Positions 27,301 to 37,697 of a DNA stretch of 64,000 nucleotides are shown here, piece after piece. Both the position numbers and the translations under genes were made by a program. The stretch comes from Abditibacteriaceae bacterium (GTDB taxonomy: Bacteria > Armatimonadota > Abditibacteriia > Abditibacteriales > Abditibacteriaceae): positions 248,001 through 312,000 of the forward strand of contig JAFAZH010000005.1 of the NCBI GenBank assembly GCA_019239895.1. Direction: 5' to 3'. Below the pieces are notes generated by a model, which did no database searches, was not told where the DNA came from, and worked only from the letters and a program-made list of their open reading frames with translations. Numbering within the stretch: position 1 is the stretch's first letter; each line of letters opens with the position of its first letter.

Positions 27301-27586
27301 GGTCATCACCGTGATAGAGAGTGCGCGAGCCTCGCTCAAACAAAGACTTCACCCATTCGGGATGCAACTTCTTATCCGCAGGAACCAACTTGTTAAAATC
27401 TGAGGTTTCAAAAGGCCCGGCCATGACAGGGAGCCGCGCGCTCATCACCAGAGCCGTGCTAAAACCGACGAGCTTCAAAAATTCACGCCGTCCCAGTTGC
27501 CCTTCTGCTAATGGAGTACAACAACCAGGGAACGAACACGCCGCGCTTTTTGGCACAGTCTCGTTATCCTCTACGCTCTTTAACAT
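24389..27586 (-). CDS. GH116-type beta-glycosidase with inserted beta-sandwich, Tat signal
   Basis: A 1065-residue protein with AAAGGTG before the ATG. The Tat signal LGRREFLKLVG lies near residue 32, after a Cys-containing N-region. The N-terminal domain has IGTGQLYLGGDGKLWHWD. The (alpha/alpha)6 catalytic domain includes GVGCCPGTCTHVWHYAHA, LNTLDTAWYGKVAWLSSLY-like and EYQAAGHMIWEG, matching bacterial GH116 beta-glucosidases/glucosylceramidases. Between about residues 265 and 420 there is an extra domain (DWNKDSYAGWTVEGTAFG, INFWIGGGSHAGK, LFLEIVDAET-like) of the sandwich type also seen inserted in some levanases. This makes the protein longer than the usual 800-900 residues. Confidence 0.83.
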   Translation of the reverse strand: MLKSVEDNETVPKSAACSFPGCCTPLAEGQLGRREFLKLVGFSTALVMSARLPVMAGPFETSDFNKLVPADKKLHPEWVKSLFERGSRTLYHGDDLKYIGMPVGGIGTGQLYLGGDGKLWHWDIFNQYVGTGAEHYAKPVEPSSPLEQGFAIQITSGNTPQTHALDKSGFFDISFSGQYPIGTIEYKDAAVPLAVTLEAFSPFIPLATDDSSLPVTVLHFTVKNTSNQSVEATLAGWLQNAVLLHNPWQDGIRHNRILHEDSITYLHCGVDKPAAPTLPAQPDIVFEDWNKDSYAGWTVEGTAFGKRPLKKSEIPDYQGDVGGEGDRLVNSHASAPGATIEAKDAQTGKLISKYFVIERNFINFWIGGGSHAGKTCLNLIVDGKAVCTATGANDNRMALQTLNVRGLKGKDAFLEIVDAETVAWGNIGVGQITFSDHPARAGALEELSDYGTMGLALIGNPAEHALAAAEKGGFSGREGNDASTPLSETLIGAVGRRLHLNPGQTTTVDFLLTWHFPNFELQGLGKVGRYYATRFDSAHAVARYVLNNFQRLTTQTRLWRDTWYDSTLPYWFLDRTFLNTSILATSTCYRFANGRFYAWEGVGCCPGTCTHVWHYAHAMARIFPDLERDLRERVDFGLALNPESGVSGFRAEFDRSLAVDGQSGTLLRAYREHQMSRDSSFLRRNWAHIKKAYEPLLKLDKNDDGVLEGPQMNTLDTAWYGKVAWLSSLYIAALHAGAEMAQEMGESDFAARCRTIAERGAKNITEQLFNGEYFLNKPVPQHLDAINSGSGCEIDQVFGQSWAFQVHLGRVLPVPQTRTALQSLWKYNFSPDVGPYREVHKPGRWYAMAGEAGLLMCTFPRADWDYEKAKGKGPEWAAGYFNECMSGFEYQAAGHMIWEGLVLEGLAVTRAVHDRYHGSRRNPWNEVECGDHYARSMASYGVFLAACGYEYHGPQGYLSFAPRLQAENFKAAFTTAEGWGSFAQQVQDNRTQAEIALKWGQLQLKTLVLTLPPQTQHSRVRVTLNGRAIKITQAVNDNRLRLTLATPLEIHAGQTMQVTFNHAKA

Positions 27587-27610
27587 TCAACACCTTTCTG
27601 AACTTAAAAG

Positions 27611-27714
27611 GCCCGTGGTTTCAACCACGGGCTGCAAAACGAAGTCCGCCTGCGCGGACTCCTCTAGTCGCCGCAGGGCGACTTTGTTTTGCAGCCCGTG
27701 AATTGATTCACGGC
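27611..27714. repeat. Palindromic intergenic element, about 104 bp
   Basis: The left end (27611-27632) is itself a palindrome, GCCCGTGGTTTCAACCACGG..., followed by GCAAAACGAAGTCCGCC. The right end is an imperfect reverse complement, GACTTTGTTTTGCAGCCCGTG then AATTGATTCACGGC. It lies in the 227-base gap between the GH116 start and the GH95 stop. It is followed at 27730-27776 by a remnant of the 23162-type element (GTAGATGCTTCG, then GCTCAGCATGACA). Confidence 0.7.
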
Positions 27715-27729
27715 ACCAACTCTATAGCT

Positions 27730-27776
27730 CCGCAGAGTAGATGCTTCGTGTTGCTCAGCATGACACGCGCTTCTGT
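27730..27776. repeat. Solo arm related to the 23162/59542 fold-back family
   Basis: The stretch CGCAGAGTAGATGCTTCG followed by TTGCTCAGCATGACA matches the right arm and adjoining loop of the 23162-23295 element with several mismatches. No partner arm is present nearby, so this is probably a decayed copy. Confidence 0.6.
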
Positions 27777-27813
27777 GATTTTAAATTTGTTTGGCTCGGA
27801 TTGGTTAGGATGC

Positions 27814-30105
27814 TTACGGCATCAGCAGATAACTGCGCCCTTTAATTGTGTCAAACTCTTGGACGTTTGGTTGCAATTGTCGGCTTTTGATTGTCTTGCC
27901 ATTGCTGCTAATTTTGACGGACTTATTAGTGCGAATGCTGCATGGGCCACCGTTGCGGGAATGAATGGTGGCTGTAGCGATTGCCCTATTTTGCCAGTTT
28001 ATGTCTACTTCAAAGCCACCTCGTGCGCGTAAGCCTCGGACACTGCCGTTAGCCCAGGCAGAAGGTAATGCTGGCAAGAGATGAATAACCCCCGTTTGGC
28101 TTTGCAACAACATCTCCGCGATGCCTGCGGTTGCGCCAAAGTTTCCATCTATCTGAAACGGGGGATGGGCATCGAAAAAGTTGGCATAGGTGCCGCCTCC
28201 CGCGTTGTAATTCGTGCCTTGTTCGCCAACCAAGCGTAGTTGCAAACGCAAGAGCCTGTAGGCATGGTCGCCATCCAATAGCCGCGACCAAAAATTGATC
28301 TTCCAGGCTTTGCTCCAACCTGTGCTTTCATCACCGCGTGCTTCCAATGAGACTTTAGCGGCGGTGGCTAACTGGGGCGTGGTAAACGGAGAAATTTGCC
28401 GACCAGGGTGTAGCGCAAAGAGATGCGAAACATGGCGATGCGTATCTTTGGGATCATCAATGTCTTCCATCCATTCTTTCAGCTGGCCCCATTTCCCAAT
28501 CTGGGGCTTTAACAACCTATCGCGCATAGAAGCAATCTTCTGCCGATAATCCGCATCAATCCCCAAGGCTTGAGCAGCTTCAAGGTAATTGGTAAACAAG
28601 TCCCAAGCGATCTCCTGGTCATAAGTCACACCAGGTTCTTCTGGCCCATGCTCTGGCGACCAGCCATCGGGAGTGACCAAAGTTCCATCCGGCAAAGCGG
28701 TTAAATGATCTTCCCAGAACTGGCACACTTCTTTGAGGATTGGATATGCAAAATTTCTTAGGTACTGCTTGTCACCACCGAACGCATAATGCTCCCAGAG
28801 GTGCTGGCAATACCAGGCACTGGCTGGCGGATTCCAGCGCCAACTGGAGCCGCCATAGATACCATTTTCAGTTTGCACCGTCCAACCATGATGATTTTTA
28901 TAATGCTCCTGCGTGGCCTTCGTCCGCACTTCACGCAAACTGTTGATGTAGTCTAAAAACGGCACGGCGCATTCGGCCAAATTAGTTGGCTCAGCAGGCC
29001 AATAGTTCATCTGCACGTTAATGTTAGAGTGATAATCGCTGCGCCAAGGCGGAGTGTTACTATTGTTCCACAAGCCCTGGAGATTAGCCGGAAGCGTGCC
29101 GGGACGCGAGCTACTAATCAGCAAATACCGACCATACTGGAAGAACATCTCCTCCAGATCAGGATCAAGTGCGCCATCGCTATAAGCCCTCAACCGCTGA
29201 TTAGTGGGCAACGCCGCATTCTTAGGGTCAGTGACTCCGACATGCAAAGACACACGATTGAAGAGGCTCTGGTAATCTCGCACATGAGCTGTGCGCAAAC
29301 TGGCATAAGACTTGTGAGAGGCAACATCTAAGTCCCGCGTTAATCGTTGATGAGGATTATCACCGCGCCAACCTTTGCCGTAACGATTTAAGTAATTCGT
29401 GCCACCAGTTAAGAAAATGGTCAGGCTATTAGCGTTCGAGAACTTTAATTGATCTCCAACAGTTTCTACGTGTCCCCCATCAGCCGAGACTAATAATTGA
29501 GATTCATATTGCAGGCCGTTATCCAACGTTCCCGCAGCGATTAAACGATTACCCCCTGCTACCACTCTAGCGTTATGGGCATCTACCAAACGAATAGCGC
29601 CCGTGTAACTTCCAGGCTTATCCGCCGTCAGATGCAGCACCATCACCTGGTCGGGTTTGCTACAAAAGTATTCGCGCTGATAATTCACCCCTGCACTGTT
29701 ATAACTTACTCGTTGAATGGCCTGGTTAATGTCGAGTTGACGGCGGTAATTAGTCACCGTGCCAGGGTTCAGATCAATATAGAGATCACCTAAATTCTGA
29801 TAATTGCCAGTGTCTTTTTCGTCGCCCGTCCATAGGCTATTCTCATTAAATTGAATATGTTCAGTCGGCACGCCACCGAAGACCATGCCGCCGAAGTGAC
29901 CGTTACCAATCGGTAGTGCCTGTGTCATCCAGTCTTGAGCAGGCTCGTCATACCAGAGCATAAGATTGGATGGGGAAGTGGAGGTTACGGGTAAGTCTCT
30001 ATCGCGTGCCTGCAATGGTTTCTCCCGTTTCGCGGCTAAAGCGGTATTGGCGATAACCATTAAGGCCAATCCTGTCGTCAGTGCCTTATACAGTGAAATA
30101 TTCAT
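27814..30105 (-). CDS. GH95-type alpha-L-fucosidase/galactosidase, paralog 1
   Basis: A 763-residue secreted protein (signal [20 protein letters not shown]). The family layout is complete. The N-terminal super-sandwich has [20 protein letters not shown] and [11 protein letters not shown]. The (alpha/alpha)6 barrel has the asparagine pair in [13 protein letters not shown], the acidic [24 protein letters not shown] and the [15 protein letters not shown] aspartate. Family members cleave alpha-1,2-fucosyl or alpha-L-galactosyl ends, for example on xyloglucan. It follows the second GH95 gene by 23 bases and is very similar to it in the barrel, which looks like a tandem duplication. Confidence 0.92.
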   Translation of the reverse strand: MNISLYKALTTGLALMVIANTALAAKREKPLQARDRDLPVTSTSPSNLMLWYDEPAQDWMTQALPIGNGHFGGMVFGGVPTEHIQFNENSLWTGDEKDTGNYQNLGDLYIDLNPGTVTNYRRQLDINQAIQRVSYNSAGVNYQREYFCSKPDQVMVLHLTADKPGSYTGAIRLVDAHNARVVAGGNRLIAAGTLDNGLQYESQLLVSADGGHVETVGDQLKFSNANSLTIFLTGGTNYLNRYGKGWRGDNPHQRLTRDLDVASHKSYASLRTAHVRDYQSLFNRVSLHVGVTDPKNAALPTNQRLRAYSDGALDPDLEEMFFQYGRYLLISSSRPGTLPANLQGLWNNSNTPPWRSDYHSNINVQMNYWPAEPTNLAECAVPFLDYINSLREVRTKATQEHYKNHHGWTVQTENGIYGGSSWRWNPPASAWYCQHLWEHYAFGGDKQYLRNFAYPILKEVCQFWEDHLTALPDGTLVTPDGWSPEHGPEEPGVTYDQEIAWDLFTNYLEAAQALGIDADYRQKIASMRDRLLKPQIGKWGQLKEWMEDIDDPKDTHRHVSHLFALHPGRQISPFTTPQLATAAKVSLEARGDESTGWSKAWKINFWSRLLDGDHAYRLLRLQLRLVGEQGTNYNAGGGTYANFFDAHPPFQIDGNFGATAGIAEMLLQSQTGVIHLLPALPSAWANGSVRGLRARGGFEVDINWQNRAIATATIHSRNGGPCSIRTNKSVKISSNGKTIKSRQLQPNVQEFDTIKGRSYLLMP

Positions 30106-30128
30106 ATCACAATTCGTTCTTGTTCCAT

Positions 30129-33095
30129 CTAAGATGCCAGAGTATAACTGCGGCCTTTGGTGGTGTTGAACTCAAACACACCCGGCTGTACATTGCGCAC
30201 CTTAATGGTTCTACCATTGCTGCGCACCTTGAGAGATTGCGCGGCTTGAACCCGGCAAGGCTCACCACTTAAAGAATGGATAGTTGCTGTGGCCAAAGCT
30301 CCCTTGTTCCAGTTCATATCCACTTCAAAGCCACCACGAGCACGTAAACCCTTAACGCTGCCATTGGCCCAGGCAGAAGGTAATGCAGGTAATAATTGAA
30401 TGTAGCCCATGTGACTTTGCAGCAGCATTTCCGCGATGCCCGAAGTGCCGCCGAAATTCCCGTCTATCTGAAACGGCGGATGGGCATCGAACATATTGGG
30501 ATATGTGTTACCAGACAAGGCTTCAATCAACATCTTGTGTGAATGGTCGCCATCTAAGAATCTCGCCCAAAAATTAATCTTCCAGGCTTTGCTCCAACCT
30601 GTGCCGCCATCGCCCCGAAAAATTAACGACTGCTTCGCCGCCGCGAAAAGTTTAGGCGTAGCTGGGGTGATTTCCCAACCAGGATACAGGCCCCACAGAT
30701 GAGAAGTGTGACGATGATCGTTTTTAGGATCGTCTTTATCTTCCAACCACTCTTGCAACTGTCCATATTTGCCAACTTGATCCGGTGCAATCTGCGGGCG
30801 CAGCGCAGCCAGTTGAGCGACTAAATCTTTGTCTACGCCAAGAACATTAGCCGCCGCAATGGTATTGGCAAATAGGTCACGGATAATCTGGTGATCCATC
30901 GTTGGCCCCATCACCAACCCACCCTGCTCAGGAGAGTTGGAAGGGCCACTGACTAACCACCCCGTCTTAGGGTCTTTTACAAGGAAATCTACAAAGAACA
31001 GAGACGCTTCCTTCATGGCTGGATAAGCGCGTTGCGCCAGGAACTTTTTATCGTTGGTATAAAGATAATGATCCCACAGGTGGTGACACAGCCACGCGCC
31101 TCCCGACACCCAGATACCATGATTGGAAGCGTTGATCGGTGCAGTGCCACGCCATATATCGAAGTTATGATGCAGCACCCAACCTCGCGCACCATACTGT
31201 GCCTGCGCTGTTTTGTGGCCTGAGATAACCAATTCTTGAATAGCATCAAACAATGGCTCATGGCACTCCGAGAGATTGGTCGCCTCGGCAGGCCAGTAGT
31301 TCATTTCCGTATTAATGTTGCAGGTGTATTTGCTGTCCCACGGTGGATTAAGGCTATCATTCCAGAGGCCCTGCAAGTTGGCAGGCTGCCCACCGGGGCG
31401 ACTGCTGCCAACGAGCAAGTAGCGTCCATATTGGAAGTACAAAACTGATAATTGGGGGTCTTCTGTGGTGGCCGATTGTTTCAGGCGTTCATCCGTTGGG
31501 AGATTAGCGGCGGGCGTGTGACCGAGGTCTAAAGTTACACGCCGCATAAGATTCTGATGGTCGGCCACCGCTGCACGCAGCAACGATTCATAGGGCTTGT
31601 GCGCCACAGCTTGCATGAAGCCATCGCAACGCTGTGTCGGGTTAGCACTGATGTCCTGGAAGTTCTTGAAGTTCGTGGCTCCCGTTAGCACCAAAGTTAC
31701 AGCATTGGCATTTTGCACTGTGATGCCATCATCGGCAACAGTTACCTGCCCACCTTGTGCCGTTGCCCGCAAACGTGCCTCAAACTTGATGCCGCCCGCT
31801 TGCACTTGCCCGCTGAGTGATAGTTGGTCGTTGTCAACAACTCTGGTTTGCACTCCTCTGTGGGGACTGTCTAATTTGGCGACAAAGCTCACCGCCCCCG
31901 GTTTACTGGCAGCTAGATGCACCACAATGACCTGATCGGGTTGACTGGCAAATGCCGTTCGCTGATACGTCACATCGCCCACGCGATAACTGACTTGGGC
32001 GATTCCTGTATCCAGATTTAAGTCACGGCGATAATCTGTTACTTCTTCCAAGCCAGCAAAATGCAGGGTGAGGTCTCCAAAGGGTTGATAAGCTTTCTGC
32101 CCTAATGGAATGCTCATGAACTCTTTTCCGGCTAAATCTTCCGCTTCTCGCTGCTTGCCGTCCCAAAGTAGCTGCCGAATCTGCGGCAGAAACTTAGCCG
32201 CACCTTCGTGCTGATATTCATGCGGCTGTCCTGTCCACACAGTATGTTCATTAAATTGCAATCGCTCGTTGTCAATGCCGCCGAATATCATGGCTCCCAA
32301 GCGACCATTGCCAATCGGTAAGGCTTCTGTCCATTCTCTGGCTGGTTGCCGATACCATAGACTCAGTGGCTCGGCAGGCGGAGTGTTAGAGCCGGTAAAG
32401 GCAACTCGTTCACCAACGCGCACGAGGGGCAAAGTGCCTGCAACTGGCGTGATCTTACGTCCAGAATCTGCATCAAACTGCCAATCGCCAATGACACCAT
32501 CAAGCCTTGCTGCTTGCCCGTTCAACAGGGTGGCCCGTTGTGCAATTTCATCCGCTGTCAGGGCACGACGATAAACTGCGGCGCGTTGGATGCGACCCTG
32601 GAAGCGATTGCCGCCCTGCACATCCGCACCTACACGCAACGGAACGCGAGTCACACTCATTCGGGGGAAGTCACCATTTGTAACACTGGAAACCTCTTTG
32701 CCATTGACGTAAAGTTTCATAATTTTCTTCGATGCACTATAAACTCCAGCTACATAAGTCCATTTGTCGGCAGGCAACCTCGCGTCGTAGTGACACTGGC
32801 CGTTGAGATTCAGGAAGCGTAGCGAGTTACCTGGATAAGTATCGAGCATGTAGCCCTCTGAGGTGCCCGGCAGTGACTTGTCGAGGATGCGCCCGCCTTC
32901 TTGTGCCATGCGGTCGGCTTGCACCCAGGCTTCCAGTGTCACCTCATCAGTTAAATCTAATGCCTTGTCTGGCCCTGCTTCATAGACTGGCGATTTTTCA
33001 TTGAGCGTGAACCCGCCAGCCCAACTCTTGTTCAAGTTCATGCTTCCCCAGAAAACCAAAGCTATTAAATAGATACTCCATCTATACCATCTCAT
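30129..33095 (-). CDS. GH95-type alpha-L-fucosidase with N-terminal LamG domain, paralog 2
   Basis: A 988-residue secreted protein with AAGGAGC before the ATG. After the signal peptide (ending near KSWAGG), residues of about 30-215 are a LamG/concanavalin-like domain ([35 protein letters not shown]). A complete GH95 enzyme follows: [71 protein letters not shown] and [11 protein letters not shown]. The LamG domain probably binds carbohydrate. Its start overlaps the stop of the beta-lactamase-type gene by four bases (ATGA), which indicates translational coupling. Confidence 0.92.
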   Translation of the reverse strand: MRWYRWSIYLIALVFWGSMNLNKSWAGGFTLNEKSPVYEAGPDKALDLTDEVTLEAWVQADRMAQEGGRILDKSLPGTSEGYMLDTYPGNSLRFLNLNGQCHYDARLPADKWTYVAGVYSASKKIMKLYVNGKEVSSVTNGDFPRMSVTRVPLRVGADVQGGNRFQGRIQRAAVYRRALTADEIAQRATLLNGQAARLDGVIGDWQFDADSGRKITPVAGTLPLVRVGERVAFTGSNTPPAEPLSLWYRQPAREWTEALPIGNGRLGAMIFGGIDNERLQFNEHTVWTGQPHEYQHEGAAKFLPQIRQLLWDGKQREAEDLAGKEFMSIPLGQKAYQPFGDLTLHFAGLEEVTDYRRDLNLDTGIAQVSYRVGDVTYQRTAFASQPDQVIVVHLAASKPGAVSFVAKLDSPHRGVQTRVVDNDQLSLSGQVQAGGIKFEARLRATAQGGQVTVADDGITVQNANAVTLVLTGATNFKNFQDISANPTQRCDGFMQAVAHKPYESLLRAAVADHQNLMRRVTLDLGHTPAANLPTDERLKQSATTEDPQLSVLYFQYGRYLLVGSSRPGGQPANLQGLWNDSLNPPWDSKYTCNINTEMNYWPAEATNLSECHEPLFDAIQELVISGHKTAQAQYGARGWVLHHNFDIWRGTAPINASNHGIWVSGGAWLCHHLWDHYLYTNDKKFLAQRAYPAMKEASLFFVDFLVKDPKTGWLVSGPSNSPEQGGLVMGPTMDHQIIRDLFANTIAAANVLGVDKDLVAQLAALRPQIAPDQVGKYGQLQEWLEDKDDPKNDHRHTSHLWGLYPGWEITPATPKLFAAAKQSLIFRGDGGTGWSKAWKINFWARFLDGDHSHKMLIEALSGNTYPNMFDAHPPFQIDGNFGGTSGIAEMLLQSHMGYIQLLPALPSAWANGSVKGLRARGGFEVDMNWNKGALATATIHSLSGEPCRVQAAQSLKVRSNGRTIKVRNVQPGVFEFNTTKGRSYTLAS

Positions 33096-34240
33096 TGCGT
33101 GCTCCTTAAATTATGCGCAGATGTTATTTCCGCATCAATGGCTTGACCTACCAACATAGGGATAACAGGACTGGAATAAAACGCATTGAATTTATCCCTG
33201 GATGCCGCCGGGCCAGCGACGTGAGCGAGGAAGAAACCATAGAGATTATGCGTCTTATCAATCCAGGGGTAAGCCCCTGCCCAACTGGGGCTGCTAATCA
33301 GTGTCGCCTGCCCCTGCGCATCCAAGATTTCTCGCCATTCTCCTAAACCATAAATGCCGTTGTGCTTCCCGCCGCGTGCTCTTTCCACAAATTCTTGCCC
33401 TGGCTGCACTAACGCACCCCGCACCTGATCGGCCTGCATCGCGCGGATGGCTTGCTCTGATAAGATGCGATGGCCCTCAAACATGCCGTTATTAATAATC
33501 ATGGCGAGAAAATTCCCATAGTCCCGTAATGTGCTGCGTGCCCCACCGGCAATCATGGGAATGTGGCCGGGATCAACGGGAGTAAAGTGTGTATTCACCA
33601 TGCGCAACGGGCGGGCTATGCGCTCCTGAAACAATGATTCCCAATCTTTACTCGCAGCGAGTTCGGCCATACGCCCGGCGACTTGCATCGCCAATCCACC
33701 ATAATCGAAGTGTGTTCCCGGTGCGCTGACAGGTGGCAGAGGTTGAATATGCGCCACCGATTCTGTTGTCGTCTGGTAGTTGTCGGGATGCACACCATCG
33801 GGCTGGTAATTGCGATAGCCAGAAGTATGAGATAACAACTGCCGCAACGTGGCTTTACCTTTCACATCAGTAAACTGAGGTAGCCATTTTACAACAGGGT
33901 CATCCCACGATAATTTATGCTCATCTACCAGGGTCGCAATCGTTGCGGCTCCTAACCATTTTCCAGCCGATGCAATGTAGACAATTGTATCCGGGTTGTA
34001 GCTGCCGAAATAACGTTCACAAACAACCTGATTATCCTTAACTACCAAGAGGGCGGCGCCGGGGTAGTAACCCTTGTCTATCCAAGCCTGAATCTGAGCG
34101 GTAACGGGGGTAAAGTTGTAAGCTGGCACAAGAGTAGGTTTGACAGTCTTTGCCTCTGCTGCCCCAGGCATGATTTGGCTGCAACTCAGAGTAACAGCTA
34201 CTACAGAGGCTATTAACATCGAAGTAGGGAATATATTCAT
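33092..34240 (-). CDS. Class C beta-lactamase-family serine hydrolase, secreted
   Basis: A 382-residue protein with a signal peptide ([19 protein letters not shown]). The SxxK nucleophile motif is in [12 protein letters not shown], the tyrosine motif in [12 protein letters not shown], and [11 protein letters not shown] is typical of the family. Members include esterases, transesterases and penicillin-binding proteins. A true beta-lactamase is unlikely in this setting. It is embedded in the hydrolase run and translationally coupled to the LamG-GH95 gene, so an esterase acting on decorated sugars is possible (inference). Confidence 0.87.
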   Translation of the reverse strand: MNIFPTSMLIASVVAVTLSCSQIMPGAAEAKTVKPTLVPAYNFTPVTAQIQAWIDKGYYPGAALLVVKDNQVVCERYFGSYNPDTIVYIASAGKWLGAATIATLVDEHKLSWDDPVVKWLPQFTDVKGKATLRQLLSHTSGYRNYQPDGVHPDNYQTTTESVAHIQPLPPVSAPGTHFDYGGLAMQVAGRMAELAASKDWESLFQERIARPLRMVNTHFTPVDPGHIPMIAGGARSTLRDYGNFLAMIINNGMFEGHRILSEQAIRAMQADQVRGALVQPGQEFVERARGGKHNGIYGLGEWREILDAQGQATLISSPSWAGAYPWIDKTHNLYGFFLAHVAGPAASRDKFNAFYSSPVIPMLVGQAIDAEITSAHNLRSTQ

Positions 34241-34299
34241 TAAGTGCTACGCGCATCAATTCAAGACTTTTGAGAGAGTGATGTTCATCACATCAAAGT

Positions 34300-35148
34300 C
34301 TATTTCTGCTGAATCGGCACCAGTTTCCAGCCATGCACCCAGTCAACATGCATAGTATTTCTCTCTGGGTCTTTTAAGGCTTCAACAGTGGGCAGTCCTT
34401 CCCAGGAGAACACCTCGGTATCGAAGAACAAATACATTGGCTCAAGATATTCATAGGGTAGCTTCACTGCCGCGACTTTCTCACCATTATGATAGAACCA
34501 GACGCTATCCTTATCTTTCCACCAGACTCCATAAACATGATAATCATCTGCGGCCCCGGTGGGCATTTTCCAACGGTTAGGAGTCGTCTGGTCGTTCTTC
34601 CAACCACCTTTAAAGGAATGGGTGTTCATCAGCATATACTGGCCTTGCGTCGGCTGCTTGAGGGAAGCGCCAACCTGCTCCACCACATCAATCTCACTAT
34701 ATTTGCCCTGAAACCAGAAAGAAGAAGTCACAGACAGTTTGGAAGCCTTCATTCTTGTTTCATAATAGCCATAAGTTGCAATGGGGCTTTTAGAAGCAAC
34801 ACAGGCGGCGCTAACCCACACATCTTTATCAGGGTTCTTGATGACGGCTAAGTCTTCAATAGTCGTAGTCGAGCGCAGTTCCAGTTGGCCGTTATGCACA
34901 AAGACATTCTGTGGATCAAAGTGGCTGGGTTCACGCCCTTTCCAATAAGGCTGATAAGGCAGCCACTTTGTCTTATCTAAATCGGTGCCATTAAATTCAT
35001 CTGACAACTCAGGAATAGCTTGCCACCTGTAACCAACGGGGGCAGGTGGCAGGGACTTAATGGATTGTTGGGCCAGCAGAGGCTTGGTTAGAGAAATTGA
35101 ACTTAGGGCCAGCAATGCCGTTGTCACTACTCGACAGCCACTTCTCAT
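34300..35148 (-). CDS. GH16 family beta-glucanase/galactanase-type enzyme, secreted
   Basis: A protein of about 282 residues from the ATG at 35148 (MRSGCRVVTTALLALSS, signal peptide), with GGGGAGA upstream; the frame is open to 35205. The jelly-roll fold starts with SDEFNGTDLDKTKW. The catalytic motif is YSEIDVVEQ, matching the E-x-D-x-x-E pattern of GH16. Hydrophobic strands such as FWFQGKYSEI and YHVYGVWWKDKDSVWFYHNG are typical. GH16 members act on laminarin, agar, carrageenan, lichenan or xyloglucan, and the subfamily cannot be set by eye. Confidence 0.88.
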   Translation of the reverse strand: MRSGCRVVTTALLALSSISLTKPLLAQQSIKSLPPAPVGYRWQAIPELSDEFNGTDLDKTKWLPYQPYWKGREPSHFDPQNVFVHNGQLELRSTTTIEDLAVIKNPDKDVWVSAACVASKSPIATYGYYETRMKASKLSVTSSFWFQGKYSEIDVVEQVGASLKQPTQGQYMLMNTHSFKGGWKNDQTTPNRWKMPTGAADDYHVYGVWWKDKDSVWFYHNGEKVAAVKLPYEYLEPMYLFFDTEVFSWEGLPTVEALKDPERNTMHVDWVHGWKLVPIQQK

Positions 35149-35225
35149 CTTGGTCTCCCCGTCTGGATTTAACTGCCGTTGTTTTATTATCCAGAGTTTA
35201 ACCACGCAGTCTGATAAGTGCTGTT

Positions 35226-37637
35226 TTAGGGGCCAAGATAAAACACAACTGTAGACATCGGCCCCACCTGCACTGGCTTACTGAGTCTCATCATCTTACC
35301 CGACACCAATTCTTTTGCTGATCTGACATCAGTTGGCACTGGCAGAGGAAAAGTCTTATTGTGAGTGGTGTTCATGCCAATGAGGTAAGGGCCGTAACGC
35401 AAATAGTAGAATTCGGCCTTGCCAGCATAGACGCTTTCATCACCCGGCTTGAATTTAAGAGCGGCGGGGATTTTGGCAATGGGTAATTCTTCTCCCGCGT
35501 TGGCCGAGTGCAGGCCAGCCGGATAACGTGGCAGCCAGGGCAGATACGGCGCGTTTACCTCATCAGGTCGCTTATAAGTCAAGCCACTCGGTTCAAACTG
35601 CTCCTCTTGTCCAACGATAGCAATACGTTCAAAAGCAGGCTGTATATAATGCACACGCGCCAGAAAGTTAATGGCATTACGTGCCCGCCAGTAGAGCGAC
35701 GCATAAAGAACCTCATTGCCATGCTTGAGCGCAATCACACCATCTTCTTCATCCGCAAACACAAAATCTGGTCGCCCCGGTGACATGGGTAAACGCACTG
35801 GTGAGGGGGGCTGCGCCTTGAGCAACTCATACTGATCGGGTGTATTCAACAAACCCGCTGTGCTACGGAAACCAGTTTCTTTCATCTGGTCGCGTAGAGA
35901 AGCAAAGAATTGGTTATCCGCAAACATTTGCTGTGCCGCGCCAACTAAAGCAGGATCAAGCGTGGTGGCGGCGACATAAAGGCTGGAGGCATCCCACGAT
36001 GGACGCTCGGCATAGGTCACGTCACCAGGATAATGATCGTCCCGCCAGCCAACAATCGTCTCGGCACGCATGGCGCGGTTGCCTTCCACATCAAGTGCTG
36101 GATAACGAAAGGGAGTGCGGGCGTGGGCGATTTTGATGAGTTGCTCTCTTATCTTCTCATCCCCCGGCTGTCCGGGCGCGGGGCGAGTCGCTTCGTAAAT
36201 CGTTGTTACCCAATCCAGCACTTCGCCGTAATAACCCACAAACCCTAACTCTTTGGTCAGTCCCTTAGTCGTTAATTGCCAGTAGTTATCACCTAAGGGC
36301 TTGAGCGGCACTCCATTCTTTTCGCTGCCCAGCCACGGTTGCAGCCCGACCGATTCATAAAGATAGTGCAATGCTTCTTTTTCAGGCATTGCTCTGGCCG
36401 CATCCACCACAGCCAAACCACGGTTCGATAAGTAGATACCATATAGGTCGTTAATCATAGACTGGTTGGTGTACTGGCGACGATTCTCCCGGTGCCAATC
36501 GCGGCTATCCAGGAGCATTTCCGCAAATGCCGCACGCCGCGTTATCTGCCCGCCTGCACCATCGGGAATCGCTTCATCTAAATGGTCGCGCAGCCCAGGG
36601 GCTAATAGGCTAAGCGTATAGCCGGATGGCCCCAAGCCAAACCAGTCAGCGTTGGGCGTTGCGGGGTCAGATTGAGCTAACTTAGGATTAGCGCGATACG
36701 CCGCAAAAATTGCATCCAAACTCGATAGCACCTTTTGGATGGTCTGCGGATTCTGGTAAGCTGGCGTCCATTTCACACTATAGGCTTGGGATAGAAACAA
36801 CACCTGCATCTGGTTCAGCGGCCTGCTGGACTTTAATAAATTGTCCACTTCATGGGTGACTCTTGCTTTCAGTTGATCAAGCACTTCCGGCCCTGGCTCC
36901 CCGCGCACTGGCGCATTGACTGGCGCAACGCCCTGCTTCTCATCAGCGGGTGTCATAAAGAAACCATCAGTATGGGTGTAAACACGATAGATGGCGCGTG
37001 CTGGCTGTGTCATCGGCTGTTGATACTGGGCGAAGGTCATGCCGTAACCCCAGATGCGTCCGGTGCTGCGAATCTCCAGGTGCAGTTCCGTCTTGCCCTG
37101 AGTCATCGCTAAGGGCAATGGTGAAGTCTTATAGAAAAAACGACCATTGACCGGAGGCGCATTATTATCGTTACCGAAGTCGAGGATTTCCAAATCACCA
37201 ATGTGCCGGTAGCCGACCTGCTTGCCCTCGCAGAATAAAAGCAGCCGGTTATTGCTGCCCTCGGAACCCCAGAACCGGGCGGTAAAGTAGTTGAGTTTGA
37301 TGGGGTCTACTTGCATCGTAAATGCCACTCGCCCACCTTCCCACCCTGTTGTTGGCGGCGGCAATAACCGCCGCGCCGTTTCACCTAAACCGCCCGTGAT
37401 AACAACAGAGTTGGTCGCATCAACCTTGTGACTCTGCTCCGATAGCGCATTGCCAAAGGTCACACTATCCAACACTGGCATGGTGGCGGCCCAGACGGGG
37501 CTAACAGTACGTTGCATACTTGTGGATGCCGTCATGAGAACACCCAATAATCCGACTTTCCAAACTTGCTGTACAGCGTTGTACTGTCGCAGTAGCCCGA
37601 CGGCTAAACAGTCGGAGAATTTATCAGCCCATCTCAT
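35226..37637 (-). CDS. Large secreted protein of unknown family, candidate carbohydrate-active enzyme
   Basis: A protein of about 803 residues from the ATG at 37637, which has AAGGAG at ideal spacing; the frame is open to 37676. A long N-region is followed by a hydrophobic signal (VGLLGVLMTASTSM) and a likely cleavage near VWA. Residues of about 70-220 look like a beta-sandwich (WEGGRVAFTMQVD, LNYFTARFWGSEGSNNRLLL). Residues of about 230-600 are helix-rich, with Trp/Tyr-rich turns (ADWFGLGPSGY, SRDWHRENRRQYTNQSMIND), as in alpha/alpha toroids. The C-terminal part is again beta-rich (YLRYGPYLIGMNTTHNKTF). The lyase-like architecture is an inference, and I recognise no family. Confidence 0.75.
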   Translation of the reverse strand: MRWADKFSDCLAVGLLRQYNAVQQVWKVGLLGVLMTASTSMQRTVSPVWAATMPVLDSVTFGNALSEQSHKVDATNSVVITGGLGETARRLLPPPTTGWEGGRVAFTMQVDPIKLNYFTARFWGSEGSNNRLLLFCEGKQVGYRHIGDLEILDFGNDNNAPPVNGRFFYKTSPLPLAMTQGKTELHLEIRSTGRIWGYGMTFAQYQQPMTQPARAIYRVYTHTDGFFMTPADEKQGVAPVNAPVRGEPGPEVLDQLKARVTHEVDNLLKSSRPLNQMQVLFLSQAYSVKWTPAYQNPQTIQKVLSSLDAIFAAYRANPKLAQSDPATPNADWFGLGPSGYTLSLLAPGLRDHLDEAIPDGAGGQITRRAAFAEMLLDSRDWHRENRRQYTNQSMINDLYGIYLSNRGLAVVDAARAMPEKEALHYLYESVGLQPWLGSEKNGVPLKPLGDNYWQLTTKGLTKELGFVGYYGEVLDWVTTIYEATRPAPGQPGDEKIREQLIKIAHARTPFRYPALDVEGNRAMRAETIVGWRDDHYPGDVTYAERPSWDASSLYVAATTLDPALVGAAQQMFADNQFFASLRDQMKETGFRSTAGLLNTPDQYELLKAQPPSPVRLPMSPGRPDFVFADEEDGVIALKHGNEVLYASLYWRARNAINFLARVHYIQPAFERIAIVGQEEQFEPSGLTYKRPDEVNAPYLPWLPRYPAGLHSANAGEELPIAKIPAALKFKPGDESVYAGKAEFYYLRYGPYLIGMNTTHNKTFPLPVPTDVRSAKELVSGKMMRLSKPVQVGPMSTVVFYLGP

Positions 37638-37697
37638 ATCGTTGCTCCTTTTTGGCATAACTCGGTTCAAAAGCATTTATCGTTTTTCTATGACCCT

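Noticed and set aside
27814..33095. Frameshift or decay in one of the GH95 paralogs
   Set aside because: Both frames are uninterrupted and both keep the Asn pair, the acidic LxEWxED-like block and the DGNFG aspartate region.
33092..34240. Antibiotic-resistance beta-lactamase
   Set aside because: The family is broad and includes esterases. Its coupling to a glycosidase gene inside a hydrolase run makes a resistance role unlikely.
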